Notes: generated by a model not told the origin, from the letters alone. Shown: positions 36,028 through 45,477, numbered from the stretch's first letter. The stretch: DNA of 64,000 bases from Novosphingobium hassiacum (GCF_014196055.1 NZ_JACICY010000007.1:206493-270492); one strand, 5' to 3'. Program-made: numbers and translations.

Positions 36028-36879
36028 ATGCCTGCGATCGGAAGGGGTTTTTCGCGCGTGAGATTCGGCAGCACCATGGCGGCTTTTCCGGGCAGGCGCG
36101 TTGCCTTGCACGATGTGCTGTGGTGGCTGCTGGCAACGGCACTGGCGTTGCTGGGCGCGGCGCTGCTGTGGGCGCTGGTCACGCCGGTATCTCCTGTGGG
36201 CGAATGGCGTCCGGCGGGCGTGCGCGCGATGTCGCCGGTGGCGAGGGCCGCGCTTTTCGCCGGCGTCGATCCGTTCAATCGCACACCGCCTGCATCGGCG
36301 GCACCGGTATCGAGCGGAGCGGTGACTTCGCTCGCGCTGACGTTGTTCGGCACGCGTGGGACGCCTGGTGGCGGCGGGACCGCGATCATTGCGGGGGCTG
36401 ACGGGCTGCAGCAAGTCTATCGCACCGGTTCCGAGGTTCAGCCGGGGGTGACGTTGTCTGCGGTCGGGTTCGACCATGTCGAACTGACGCATAACGGAGC
36501 GAAGGAACTGCTCTACATCGATCAATCCGCGCCCGCGCCAAGTGCGCAGGGTGTGGTCGCGGCCAATCCGGTCGCGGCACCTGCCGCATTGGGTGGCGGC
36601 GTCAGCGTCGACGCGGTGCGGCGCGGGATCAACTTTGGCCCGCGTGCCGAGGGCGGCAAGGTCGTTGGCCTCGAAGTCATGTCTTCAGGCGATGGCGCGG
36701 TGTTCCGCGCCGCCGGATTCCAGCCCGGTGACGTGATCACCGAGGTTGACGGCAAGCCCGTCACTGGCGCAGGCGATGCCGCCACGCTGGCTGGCGTCAT
36801 GCGCCCCGGCGCTTCGATTGCGGTTACCGTCCGGCGCGGCGACCGTCAGCTTCCCCTCGCGATAACATTGGCTCCATGA
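36028..36879 (+). CDS. gspC: Type II secretion system protein GspC
   Basis: Inner-membrane coupling protein of the type II secretion system, 283 residues, linking the inner assembly platform to the secretin. One transmembrane segment (DVLWWLLATALALLGAALLW) is followed by a linker, the HR domain (SLALTLFGTRGTPGGGG, with GLQQVYRTGSEVQPGVTLSA) and a C-terminal PDZ domain (residues about 200-283; GFQPGDVITEVDGKPV). The ATG at 36028 has GGAG eight bases ahead. First gene of the operon; its stop overlaps gspD by ATGA. Confidence 0.9.
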   Translation: MPAIGRGFSRVRFGSTMAAFPGRRVALHDVLWWLLATALALLGAALLWALVTPVSPVGEWRPAGVRAMSPVARAALFAGVDPFNRTPPASAAPVSSGAVTSLALTLFGTRGTPGGGGTAIIAGADGLQQVYRTGSEVQPGVTLSAVGFDHVELTHNGAKELLYIDQSAPAPSAQGVVAANPVAAPAALGGGVSVDAVRRGINFGPRAEGGKVVGLEVMSSGDGAVFRAAGFQPGDVITEVDGKPVTGAGDAATLAGVMRPGASIAVTVRRGDRQLPLAITLAP

Positions 36880-39125
36880 CCTTGCGCATGATCTCCTTCT
36901 CCAAGATGCTAGTGGGCGCAGCCGCGCTTGCCCTGGCGACCCCGCAAGTGGCGTGGGCGCAGTATACGCTGAACGTCCGCGATGCCGATGTGCGTGCCTT
37001 CGTGGCGGACGCGGCGGAGGTTACCGGCCGCACGTTCATCGTCGACAGCCGCGTCCAGACCAAGATCAGTGTGGTTTCCGACCGGCCGCTGAGCCGTTCG
37101 GAGTACTTCGAGGTGTTCCTTTCGACACTGCGCGCCAACGGGCTGGTCGCAGTGCCGACCGGAAATGGCGCGTTCCGCATCCAGCCTGCCGAGGGTGCGG
37201 CGAGCAACCCCACGCGGATCGGCAGCCGGGGCGCTGCGCAGAGCCAGATGGTCACCGAAGTGGTGCGGCTGCGGACGATCGACGCCGCGCAGGCGGTCGA
37301 GACCTTGCGCCCGCTGATCAGCAAAGAAGGCGCGCTGACCGCGAACAAGGCGGGCAATTCGCTGGTCATCGTCGATTACGCCGACAACCTGCGCCGCATT
37401 CGGGCACTGCTGGGCGATATCGACCGTGACAGCACGACGACGCAGACGATCGTGCTGGATCATGCCGGTGCGCGCGAGATAGCGACTGCGCTGACGCAGC
37501 TTGTGCCTGCCGCAGGCGAAGGCGGGCGCTCGCTTGCCACGGTGGTCGCGGTGGACAGCGCCAATGCGGTGCTGATGCGCGGGGATGCGTCGACGCTGGC
37601 CAAGATGGCGGCGATGGCGCGCATGCTCGATGCGCGCGCAGCGACGGGTGGCGAGATCAAGGTCGTATGGCTCGACTACGCCGATTCGGCGGCGCTGGTG
37701 CCGGTGCTGGAGCGCCTGGTCGGCGGGCAGGGTGGCGGCGAGGTCGCGTCGGGCAGCGCGGCGCCGATTTCGCTTGGCGGGGTTGGCAGCAGTGCCACTT
37801 CGACGGCGGGCGCGCAGGGCAGCACCGGGCAGAACGCAGGGGTATCGTCGGGTACGCAGACCAGCCCGATCGGCGCGACGACGGGCGGGCTCGGCAACGG
37901 ACCGATCAAGCTGGCGAACGGGCGTGGCAACGCCACGATCACGCGCTATCCCGGCGCGAACGCGATCATCATCGCCGCGCCTGCGGACGAGCAGCGGCGC
38001 CTCACCGAGGTCATCCGCCAGCTCGACATTCCGCAGGAACAGGTGCTGGTCGAGGCGATCATCGTCGAGATTTCGAACAATGTCGCGCGGCAGCTGGGCG
38101 TGCAGATGCTGTTCGGCGGCAAGGACAAGCCGTTCGCGGTTACGAATTATTCCAACACGTCGCCCAACATAATCGACATCGCTGGCGGGTTGCTGGCGGA
38201 TAACCTCAGCCAGACGACGACGGTGGTCAACGGCAGCACGGTTACGACGACGACCAACAGCGCCGCAGGCGACCTGCTCAGGCAGAATGCAGCCAGCAAG
38301 ATCCTCGGCGCGCGCGGGGCCTATACCGGGTTCCTGACCGAGCTGGGCAACAACACCTACCTCGGCGCGCTGATCCAGGCGGTGCAGACCGACAAGGATT
38401 CGAACATCCTTTCGACGCCGCACATCACCACCAACAACAACGTGCCCGCATCGATCCTGTTCGGGCAGGAAATCCCGGTCTCGACCGGCGAGGCGCTGTC
38501 GAACGGCAACTTCAGCGATACCTTCCGCACGATCCAGCGGCAGAATGTCGGCATCGAACTGGACGTGACGCCGCAGATCAACGCGGGCAACATGGTGCGG
38601 CTGGACCTGCGGCAGGAGGTCAGCTCGATCGCCGGGACCGTATCGAGCAAGTCGGACGAGCTGATCGTCAACAAGCGCGAGATCAAGACGACCGTGACCG
38701 TGGGCGACCGCGAGATCGTGGCGCTGGGCGGGCTGCTGGATGACAACGAGCAGCGCACGATCGAGAAGGTGCCGTTCCTCGGCGATATTCCGGTGTTGGG
38801 CGAACTGTTCAAGTCTCGCGGGAAAAGCCGGGTCAAGACCAACCTGATGGTGTTCATCCGCCCGACGATCCTGCGCAATGCGGCCGACCGGCAGGCGCTG
38901 GCGGCGCGGCGTTATGGCGTCGTGCGCAACGCGCAGACCGATTTCGACCCCAAGCGCGAACCGGGCATCGACGAACTGATCGTCGATTACATGGGCGCGC
39001 TGCCGCCGACGGTGCCACAGGCTGAAGTCGCGGTGGTGGCTCCGGGCGATAGCGTGATCCGGCCACGGGCAACGCCTGCGCCGATCCAGCAGACCGAACT
39101 TCCGCCGAGCAGTCCGCAGAACTGA
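36876..39125 (+). CDS. gspD: Type II secretion system secretin GspD
   Basis: Outer-membrane secretin of 749 residues forming the exit pore. Signal peptide up to about residue 28 (VAWAQ), then N0 (VRDADVRAFVADAAEVTGRT), N1 (VRLRTIDAAQAVETLRPLI), N2 and N3 domains, a Gly/Ser/Thr-rich insert of about 50 residues in N3 (residues 285-340) and the secretin domain, with QVLVEAIIVEISN and VPFLGDIPVLGELFKSRGK. The tail after about 710 is proline-rich. No pilotin gene is present in the window. Confidence 0.96.
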   Translation: MTLRMISFSKMLVGAAALALATPQVAWAQYTLNVRDADVRAFVADAAEVTGRTFIVDSRVQTKISVVSDRPLSRSEYFEVFLSTLRANGLVAVPTGNGAFRIQPAEGAASNPTRIGSRGAAQSQMVTEVVRLRTIDAAQAVETLRPLISKEGALTANKAGNSLVIVDYADNLRRIRALLGDIDRDSTTTQTIVLDHAGAREIATALTQLVPAAGEGGRSLATVVAVDSANAVLMRGDASTLAKMAAMARMLDARAATGGEIKVVWLDYADSAALVPVLERLVGGQGGGEVASGSAAPISLGGVGSSATSTAGAQGSTGQNAGVSSGTQTSPIGATTGGLGNGPIKLANGRGNATITRYPGANAIIIAAPADEQRRLTEVIRQLDIPQEQVLVEAIIVEISNNVARQLGVQMLFGGKDKPFAVTNYSNTSPNIIDIAGGLLADNLSQTTTVVNGSTVTTTTNSAAGDLLRQNAASKILGARGAYTGFLTELGNNTYLGALIQAVQTDKDSNILSTPHITTNNNVPASILFGQEIPVSTGEALSNGNFSDTFRTIQRQNVGIELDVTPQINAGNMVRLDLRQEVSSIAGTVSSKSDELIVNKREIKTTVTVGDREIVALGGLLDDNEQRTIEKVPFLGDIPVLGELFKSRGKSRVKTNLMVFIRPTILRNAADRQALAARRYGVVRNAQTDFDPKREPGIDELIVDYMGALPPTVPQAEVAVVAPGDSVIRPRATPAPIQQTELPPSSPQN

Positions 39126-39129
39126 GCCG

Positions 39130-40671
39130 ATGGAGACCGCGCAGGACATCGCCGCAATCGACGAGACGCCGCTGGTCGGCGCGATGAGCGTGGTCATGCC
39201 CGACGACGTGGCCGCAGTGCCCTATTACTTCGCGCGCGATCATGGGTTGCTGGTTGAGGGCGCGAGCGATGGTGCGGTGTCGCTGGCGATGCGCGAGGGG
39301 GCCGATCCGTTGGGCCTGCTGGAAGTGCGGCGGGTGCTGGGGCGGCCGCTGGCGACGCGCAAGGTGAGCGCGGGTGAGTTCGAGAAGCTGCTGGCGCAAG
39401 TCTATGCGCAGGATGGTGCGGCGCAAGTCGTGGGCGACATGGGCATTGCCGGGGATGGGCTCGACCCGCTGGCACTGGGCCTGCCGACCGCCGAGGACCT
39501 GCTCGACAGCGCCGACGATGCACCTGCGATCCGCTTGATCAACGGGCTGATTGCCGAAAGCCTGCGGCAGGGCGTTTCGGACATTCATATCGAACCCTAC
39601 GAAACCGCGCTGGTCGTGCGGATGCGTGTCGATGGCGTGCTGACCGAGAAGCTGCGGATGCCGCCGCATGTCGCGCCGGTGCTGGTGAGCCGAATCAAGG
39701 TCATGGCGCGGCTGGATATTGCCGAGCGACGGATGCCGCAGGACGGGCGCATTTCGCTGAGCCTTGGCGGCAAGCTGGTCGACGTGCGCGTCTCGACCCT
39801 GCCCAACCGCGCGGGCGAACGCGTGGTCATGCGTCTGCTCGACAAGGAGAATGCAGGCATCGAACTGGTCCAGCTGGGTCTGGATGCGCAGGCCGAGGAT
39901 GCCTTGCGTCGCGCGCTGGCCGAGCCGAACGGCATCGTGCTGGTTACCGGGCCGACCGGTTCGGGCAAGACGACGACGCTTTATGCCGCGCTGCGCGGGC
40001 TGAACGATGGCGCACGCAACATCCTGACTGTCGAAGATCCGGTAGAATACGCGGTCGACGGAGTCGGACAGACGCAGGTCAATGCCAAGGTCGGGCTGAC
40101 GTTTGCGGCGGGTCTGCGCGCGATCCTGCGGCAGGACCCGGACGTGGTGATGGTCGGCGAAATCCGCGACCGCGAGACGGCGGAAATCGCGGTGCAGGCA
40201 TCGTTGACCGGGCATCTGGTGCTCTCGACAGTCCACACCAACGACGCGGCGGGCGCGATTACGCGGATGCGCGATATGGGAGTCGAGCCGTTCCTGCTGG
40301 CTTCGACCCTGCGCGCGGTGATCGCGCAGCGGCTGGTGCGGCGGCTGTGTTCGCATTGCCGCGAGGAACGTGTGCTGGACGCGGGTATGGCCGAGGTGCT
40401 CGGTATGAAGGCAGGGCGCGTGGTGCATACGGCCAAGGGTTGCCCCGAATGCGGGCAGACAGGGTACGCCGGGCGTATCGGCGTGTTCGAGGCGATCCGG
40501 ATCGACGATACGATCCGCCAGATGATCCACGACAATGCCGATGAGAACGCCATCGCCCGCCACGCCTTTGCAGATTCGCCGACGCTGGCCAAGGCGGTGC
40601 GGCGGATGGTCAAGGACGGCCGGACCAGTCCTGAGGAAGCGGCGCGGATCATGCGGCGGGACGGGGCCTGA
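39130..40671 (+). CDS. gspE: Type II secretion system ATPase GspE
   Basis: Cytoplasmic hexameric ATPase of 513 residues that drives pseudopilus assembly. N-terminal MshEN/N2-like part, then the nucleotide-binding domain with Walker A GPTGSGKTTTLY at residues 274-285, Asp box VEDPVEYAV, Walker B DPDVVMVGEIRDRE and the His box LSTVHTNDA. The zinc-binding four cysteines (CSHC and CPEC) are present. Four bases separate it from gspD, and its stop overlaps the gspF start. Confidence 0.97.
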   Translation: METAQDIAAIDETPLVGAMSVVMPDDVAAVPYYFARDHGLLVEGASDGAVSLAMREGADPLGLLEVRRVLGRPLATRKVSAGEFEKLLAQVYAQDGAAQVVGDMGIAGDGLDPLALGLPTAEDLLDSADDAPAIRLINGLIAESLRQGVSDIHIEPYETALVVRMRVDGVLTEKLRMPPHVAPVLVSRIKVMARLDIAERRMPQDGRISLSLGGKLVDVRVSTLPNRAGERVVMRLLDKENAGIELVQLGLDAQAEDALRRALAEPNGIVLVTGPTGSGKTTTLYAALRGLNDGARNILTVEDPVEYAVDGVGQTQVNAKVGLTFAAGLRAILRQDPDVVMVGEIRDRETAEIAVQASLTGHLVLSTVHTNDAAGAITRMRDMGVEPFLLASTLRAVIAQRLVRRLCSHCREERVLDAGMAEVLGMKAGRVVHTAKGCPECGQTGYAGRIGVFEAIRIDDTIRQMIHDNADENAIARHAFADSPTLAKAVRRMVKDGRTSPEEAARIMRRDGA

Positions 40672-41900
40672 TGGCGCGGTTCGCCTATCACGCGATCGAC
40701 GCCAAGGGCAGCGAACGGCGCGGCGCAATCGAGGCGGCGGGCGAAGGTGCGGCGCGTGAGAAGCTGGTCGCGCGCGGCTGGTTCGTGGCGAGCCTTGCGC
40801 CCGATGCGGCGGCATCGGCGCGGCGCGCGGCGACTTCGACCAGCGGCGTGGCGTGGTTCGCGACGAAGCTCTCGGCCAAGCAGCTAGCGCTGTTCACGCG
40901 GCAGCTTTCGTCGCTGATGTCGGTCAGTCCGCTCGAGGAAGCGGTGCGGACGATTTCGCGCCAGACCGAGAAGGTCAAGGCGCAAGCGATCCTGACCAAT
41001 GTCCATGCCGGGATAATCGAAGGGCTTCCGCTGGCCGAGGCGATGCGGCGCGAGGAGCCGAGTTTTCCGCCAATCTACCGCGCGATGATCGCAGCGGGCG
41101 AGAATTCGGGCAGCCTGCCCGCGATTGCCGACCGGTTGGCCGACATGCTCGAACGGCAGGCACAAGTGCGGGGCAAGATCATCGCGGCACTGGCCTATCC
41201 GATCGTGCTGTCGTTCGTCGCGATCGGGGTAGTGACCGGACTGATGATCTCGGTCGTGCCGCGCGTGGTCGAACAGTTCGACAATGCCAGCCGCCAGTTG
41301 CCGGCGCTGACGCGGGTGGTGATCGGGATTTCGCAGTTCCTCAGCACCTGGTGGTGGGCGCTGCTGGTGGTGCTGGCGCTGGGCGTGCTCGGCTTCGTAC
41401 GCGCGTTGCGCAATCCGGCGTTCAAGCTACGCTTCGACGCTTCGCTGCTGCGCATTCCGTTCATCGGCAAGCTGATCCGCGACGTGCACGCTGCCGCGCT
41501 CGCCCGCACGCTGGCGACGATGATCGAGGCGAGGCTGCCGCTGGTCGATGGGCTTCGGCTGGCGACGCGTACGGTGTCGAACGCGGTTCAGGCGCAGTCG
41601 CTGGCGGGAATCAGCGAGAAAGTGCGCGCGGGTGGATCGCTCTCGACCGCATTGCGCGAAGCGGGGACGTTTCCGCCGCTGCTGGTCTATCTGGCGGCGA
41701 GCGGCGAGGCGGCGGGCCAACTGGGCGTCATGCTCGAACGCGCCGCCGACTATCTCGAGCGCGAATTCGAAGCCTTTACGGCAGCGGCGATGGCACTGCT
41801 TGAACCTGCGATCATCGTCGTCATGGGCACGATGGTCGCACTGATCATTTTGGCGATCCTGTTGCCGATCCTGCAACTCCAAAACCTGACGGGTTTGTGA
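40671..41900 (+). CDS. gspF: Type II secretion system inner-membrane platform protein GspF
   Basis: Polytopic platform protein of 409 residues with three transmembrane segments. It has the duplicated T2SSF domain: FTRQLSSLMSVSPLEEAVRT in the first half and RTLATMIEARLPLVDGLRLA in the second, and ends in the membrane segment IIVVMGTMVALIILAILLPI. Starts at the last base of the gspE stop. Confidence 0.96.
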   Translation: MARFAYHAIDAKGSERRGAIEAAGEGAAREKLVARGWFVASLAPDAAASARRAATSTSGVAWFATKLSAKQLALFTRQLSSLMSVSPLEEAVRTISRQTEKVKAQAILTNVHAGIIEGLPLAEAMRREEPSFPPIYRAMIAAGENSGSLPAIADRLADMLERQAQVRGKIIAALAYPIVLSFVAIGVVTGLMISVVPRVVEQFDNASRQLPALTRVVIGISQFLSTWWWALLVVLALGVLGFVRALRNPAFKLRFDASLLRIPFIGKLIRDVHAAALARTLATMIEARLPLVDGLRLATRTVSNAVQAQSLAGISEKVRAGGSLSTALREAGTFPPLLVYLAASGEAAGQLGVMLERAADYLEREFEAFTAAAMALLEPAIIVVMGTMVALIILAILLPILQLQNLTGL

Positions 41901-41901
41901 T

Positions 41902-42360
41902 ATGACTGACGTTGAAGTCGTTGAAATCGAAGATGAACGCCGCCGTGACGGGTTCAGCCTGGTCGAGCTGATGGTGGTGATCTTCATCATCGGGCTGCTG
42001 GCCACGGTCGTGCTGATTAACGTGCTGCCGAGCCAGGACAAGGCGATGGTGGTCAAGGCGCGGTCCGACATCGCCACGCTGGAGCAGGGCATGGAGATGT
42101 ACCGGCTCGATATGGCGAGCTACCCGGGACAGGGCGAGGGATTGACCGCGCTCAAGACGCCGCCCGCGAACGCGGCCACGCCGCAGAATTACCGGTCTGG
42201 CGGGTATGTGAAGGATGTGCCGACCGACCCATGGGGGCATCCGTATCAGTATCAGGTGCCGGGGCGCGACGGCAGGCCGTTCGAGATCTTCTCGCTCGGG
42301 GCTGACGGACAGCCGGGCGGGACCGAACTGAACGCCGATATCTACTCGGGCAAGAACTGA
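41902..42360 (+). CDS. gspG: Type II secretion major pseudopilin GspG
   Basis: Major pseudopilin of 152 residues. It has a 17-residue charged leader, then the prepilin peptidase site G17-F18 in RDGFSLVELMVVIFIIGL, with the essential Glu at mature position 5. The C-terminal half has the calcium-binding region typical of GspG (SLGADGQPGGTELNADI). Needs a prepilin peptidase, not found in the window. One base separates it from gspF. Confidence 0.96.
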   Translation: MTDVEVVEIEDERRRDGFSLVELMVVIFIIGLLATVVLINVLPSQDKAMVVKARSDIATLEQGMEMYRLDMASYPGQGEGLTALKTPPANAATPQNYRSGGYVKDVPTDPWGHPYQYQVPGRDGRPFEIFSLGADGQPGGTELNADIYSGKN

Positions 42361-42370
42361 CACGTTGACG

Positions 42371-43489
42371 ATGGCTGTCGAAGCTCCTTCTTTGCCTGGA
42401 TTGATCGTCCTGTTGCCCGCAGGCGTGGATGAGCCATGGCGCTGGTGGCGGGTGAGCGAAGGCGCGGTGAGCGCGGAGCAGGTGTTCGATCCTGCGAGTG
42501 AGAGCACACCTTGGGGCGATGTGGGCGAGGTGACCGTGCTCGTTCCGGCGAGCGTTGCGCCGGTGCGTGATCGTGTCCTGCCCGCGATGCCTCTGGCGCA
42601 GGCGCTCGCCGCAGAACGGCTGGGGCTGGCGCAAGGCGGGCTTGCGGACGAACGCCATGTGGCGGTGGGCGCGGGTGAGGGGCACTTGCTGTCGTGCAGC
42701 GTGGCGCTGTCGCAGATGGATCGGTGGTTGGCTTCGCTGGCGGGGCAAGGGCTTGACCCGGTTGCGATCGTTCCGGCGGCGCTGGTGCTGCCGCGCGTGG
42801 CCGATGCGCTGGTGCTGGGCGATCTGGGCGGGCAGTTGCTGGCGCGGACGGGCGATGCGGCGTTTGCGGCCGAGCCTGCGCTGGTCGATGCGCTGGGCGA
42901 TGAGCTTGAACAGGTCGGGTTGGATGAACATGCACTGGCCGCGCGTTTGGCGGAACTGCATGGCACGCCGCCGCTGAACTTGCGGCAGGGGCAGTATGCG
43001 CCGCGCCGGGTATCGGTGTTTGCGGTGGCGAACTGGCAGATCCTTGCGCGGATGGCGGCTTGTGCGGCCTTGCTCGCGCTGGCGCTGATCCTGGTGTGGA
43101 TCGTGAAGTGGAATCTCGACAGTTCGGCGCAGGAGGCTCGCGCTTTGGAACTGGCGCAAGCGCGGTTTCCAGCGGCGAACGACCTCGACGGTGCGGAGCG
43201 GTTGTTGAGTGCCGAGTTGGCGCGGCGTGGGCAGGGCGGGGCGAGCTTTGCGGCGCCTGCTGCGGCGGTGCTCGATGCGGTGCGTCCGGTGGCGGGGGTG
43301 CGGTTGCGCGATCTTGGATACGGAGCAGACGGGACATTGCGCTTTACGGCGGCTGCGCCTCGAGCCGAGGATGTGAATGCGGTGCTGATCGCGCTGCAGA
43401 ACCAAGGCTGGAAGGTGACCGTTCCGCCCTCGCTCGCGCCCGATCCGACCGGTGCGACAGTCGCCGCGATTACCGTGAGGGCACCATGA
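42371..43489 (+). CDS. gspL: Type II secretion protein GspL
   Basis: A 372-residue inner-membrane protein. The cytoplasmic actin-like domain (about 1-215) binds GspE; a transmembrane segment follows (MAACAALLALALILVWIVK) and then a small periplasmic ferredoxin-like domain (about 280-372). Sequence identity to other GspL proteins is low, so the call rests on layout and place in the operon. The ATG at 42371 was used; a TTG six bases before it is also open. It follows gspG directly, where H, I, J and K would be expected. Confidence 0.87.
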   Translation: MAVEAPSLPGLIVLLPAGVDEPWRWWRVSEGAVSAEQVFDPASESTPWGDVGEVTVLVPASVAPVRDRVLPAMPLAQALAAERLGLAQGGLADERHVAVGAGEGHLLSCSVALSQMDRWLASLAGQGLDPVAIVPAALVLPRVADALVLGDLGGQLLARTGDAAFAAEPALVDALGDELEQVGLDEHALAARLAELHGTPPLNLRQGQYAPRRVSVFAVANWQILARMAACAALLALALILVWIVKWNLDSSAQEARALELAQARFPAANDLDGAERLLSAELARRGQGGASFAAPAAAVLDAVRPVAGVRLRDLGYGADGTLRFTAAAPRAEDVNAVLIALQNQGWKVTVPPSLAPDPTGATVAAITVRAP

Positions 43490-43965
43490 TGGGGCGGTTG
43501 AGCGCCTGGTATATCGGCCTGACCGCGCGCGAGCGGGTGCTGGTCAGCGTCGCGGGTGCGCTCATCGCGCTGGTGGTACTGGTCTATGGCATCGTGCTGC
43601 CAGTGGGGAATGCGCTGGACGAAGCGGCGGTCCGGCATCGCGAAGTGACTGAACGCGCAGGGCGGATCGTTGGGCAGATCGAGCAGCTGAAGGCCGCACC
43701 TGCGCCGCGTGCTGCAGTGCTGGCTGGGCCGGTTGAGCAGATCGCGGGAGCGAGCGCGCAGGAAGCGGGGTTCGTCGTGCAATCGAACCAGCGGCGCGGG
43801 AGCGACATGGCGGTGATCGTGATCCCGACCGCTCGGCCTTCGGCGGCGTTGGTCTGGCTTGATGGTCTTGCGGGTCAGGGCCTCGCGGTCGAGCAGCTGG
43901 CGATGACGCCTGCGCCTGACGGGACCGTCTCTGTCAATGTCACGCTGCGGCGGATCGGATCATGA
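43486..43965 (+). CDS. gspM: Type II secretion protein GspM
   Basis: A 159-residue bitopic protein: a short cytoplasmic tail with TARERVLVSVAGALIALVVL as membrane segment, a helical stalk (EAAVRHREVTERAGRIVGQIEQ) and a periplasmic ferredoxin-like domain. It partners GspL. The start overlaps the gspL stop, and the open frame upstream is a shadow inside gspL. Confidence 0.9.
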   Translation: MMGRLSAWYIGLTARERVLVSVAGALIALVVLVYGIVLPVGNALDEAAVRHREVTERAGRIVGQIEQLKAAPAPRAAVLAGPVEQIAGASAQEAGFVVQSNQRRGSDMAVIVIPTARPSAALVWLDGLAGQGLAVEQLAMTPAPDGTVSVNVTLRRIGS

Positions 43966-44693
43966 TCGGGCGGTGGATATTCGTGCGCGAACGCGCGCTG
44001 ACACGGCGGGACTGGCTGGCATTGGTTGGACTGTTTGCGCTGGGGTTGATTGTGATGCTGCCGTTGCGGCTGGCGTTCGCGTGGGGAATGCCGGACAACG
44101 TAACCGCGCGGAGTGTCGAGGGGCCGGTGTGGGGCGGACGTGTGGCCGACCTGCGGGTTGGTCCGCTGCCGCTGGGGACCTTGGACGCCGGACTCTCGCC
44201 GTGGGCGTTGCCGATCGGCCGGGCGGAATTCGCCCTGTCGCGCGACGGCGATGCGCCGTTTTTTGCGCGCGCGTCTGGCAGTGCGAGCCACGTTCGGTTG
44301 TCCGGCGTCAACGGGACGCTGGCACTGCCTGATGGGCTGGGCGGATTGCCGGTGACATCGCTTGGGTTTGGCGATCTGTCGCTGCGGATCGAGGATGGGC
44401 GGTGCGTGGCAGCGCAGGGCACGATGACCATGACGCTCGCCTCACCCGGCCCGCTATTGCCCGACGCGCTGGTGCTGTCGGGGCAGGCGCGCTGCGCGAA
44501 CGGGGCGCTGGTCGTGCCGATGCAAGGGAGCGGCGGAATGGAGAAGCTGACCTTGCGCATCGCCGGAGATGGCGCGTGGCAGGCGGATCTCGTGCTTTCG
44601 GGACTCCCGCCCGAGGTGAGTGGTCCGATGGTGTTGGGCGGGTTTACCGCTCGTCCCGGTGGTATCGGCATCAGGACGAGCGGCAGGTTCTGA
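43962..44693 (+). CDS. gspN: Type II secretion protein GspN
   Basis: A 243-residue membrane protein with one N-terminal transmembrane segment (LALVGLFALGLIVMLPLRLA) and a beta-rich periplasmic part (NVTARSVEGPVWGGRVADLR, with SVxGxVWxG as family pattern). GspN is optional in many systems. Its start overlaps the gspM stop by ATGA and it is the last gene of the operon; it converges on dps with three bases between stops. Confidence 0.88.
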   Translation: MIGRWIFVRERALTRRDWLALVGLFALGLIVMLPLRLAFAWGMPDNVTARSVEGPVWGGRVADLRVGPLPLGTLDAGLSPWALPIGRAEFALSRDGDAPFFARASGSASHVRLSGVNGTLALPDGLGGLPVTSLGFGDLSLRIEDGRCVAAQGTMTMTLASPGPLLPDALVLSGQARCANGALVVPMQGSGGMEKLTLRIAGDGAWQADLVLSGLPPEVSGPMVLGGFTARPGGIGIRTSGRF

Positions 44694-44696
44694 GAT

Positions 44697-45152
44697 TCAG
44701 CCGAGTGTCTGGGTGAGGAACCAGACGCGCTGCTGGGCCTGATCGGTCCAATCGTCGGCGAGACCTTCGGTGGCGTTGTCGCCCGCTTCGGTGGCGGCAT
44801 CCTTGACCGCGCGGATGGCCGTGACAAGCGCGGCATTGTCGTCGCGCAGCACCTTGACCATTTCCATCGCATCGATCTTCGTGCGGTCATCGTCCTTGAG
44901 CGCGGTCTTGCCGGCGATCGCGGCGATCGAGGTGAGCGTATCGCCGCCGTTCTTGCGCACGCGTTCGGCGATGATGTCGGTCAGCGCGAAAAGTTCGGTC
45001 GCCTGTTCGTCGAACATTAGGTGCAGTTCGCGGAAGTTGGGGCCGGCGACGTGCCAGTGGTAGTTCTTGGTCTTGAGATAAAGCGTGAAGTAATCCGCCA
45101 GCAAGCCGTTCAGGCTGTCGTTCAGGGCTTTGGTCGTGTTGTCGCCGGGCAT
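44697..45152 (-). CDS. dps: DNA-protection protein during starvation (Dps), ferritin-like
   Basis: A 151-residue ferritin-like protein forming a 12-mer that oxidises and stores iron using peroxide and can bind DNA. The ferroxidase ligands lie in NYHWHVAGPNFRELHLMFDEQ. The lysine-rich DNA-binding tail of Escherichia coli Dps is missing, so its role may be mainly iron detoxification. A CRP-like site lies about 160 bases upstream (45309-45324). Confidence 0.94.
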   Translation of the reverse strand: MPGDNTTKALNDSLNGLLADYFTLYLKTKNYHWHVAGPNFRELHLMFDEQATELFALTDIIAERVRKNGGDTLTSIAAIAGKTALKDDDRTKIDAMEMVKVLRDDNAALVTAIRAVKDAATEAGDNATEGLADDWTDQAQQRVWFLTQTLG

Positions 45153-45308
45153 GATCGTGATCCCATGTAAATCGATTGGTAGCCTCTATACGCGAAACCT
45201 AGTGATTGGTTTCACGCAGTTTCAGTGTATCTATAATCGATTTTAGCGATCAGTGATGAGCTACTGCCGTGGCGCTGCAATCGAATGCCGGTCCTCGCGC
45301 TCGTTTTA

Positions 45309-45324
45309 TGTGAAATGCGTCACA
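45309..45324. promoter_or_regulatory. Perfect CRP/FNR-family operator
   Basis: TGTGA, six bases (AATGCG), TCACA: an exact match to the Escherichia coli CRP consensus TGTGA-N6-TCACA. It lies in the 325-base gap 45153-45477 between divergent dps and the NfrB-like gene, about 155 bases from each start. A second inverted repeat, GAACCA-N5-TGGTTC, lies at 45382-45398. No gene was recognised in the gap; short open frames there have no supporting features. Confidence 0.5.
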
Positions 45325-45477
45325 TTTCGGTTCCGTTTGGGGACGGTCCGGCTGGATGGTTTGGCTGGTCCCGCCATTTTCGAACCAGTCTATGGTTCGC
45401 GGTCGGTCCGGAACGGGCATAGTTTTCCGGGCATGTGCCTCAGGTGATCTGGTGCATGGATATTCCGGGGGCAGGTT

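Noticed and set aside
36909..39197. 762-codon open frame antisense to gspD
   Set aside because: It is opposite a well supported secretin gene; its translation is Arg/His-rich low-quality text without domains, an effect of high GC at third positions.
38854..40815. 653-codon open frame antisense to gspE
   Set aside because: Same reason: shadow of gspE, no recognisable domain.
41845..43782. 645-codon open frame antisense to gspG-gspL-gspM
   Set aside because: Spans several real genes on the other strand and has no protein-like features.
45153..45300. OxyR or Fur site before dps
   Set aside because: Looked for ATAG-type spaced repeats and a Fur-like inverted repeat; none convincing.
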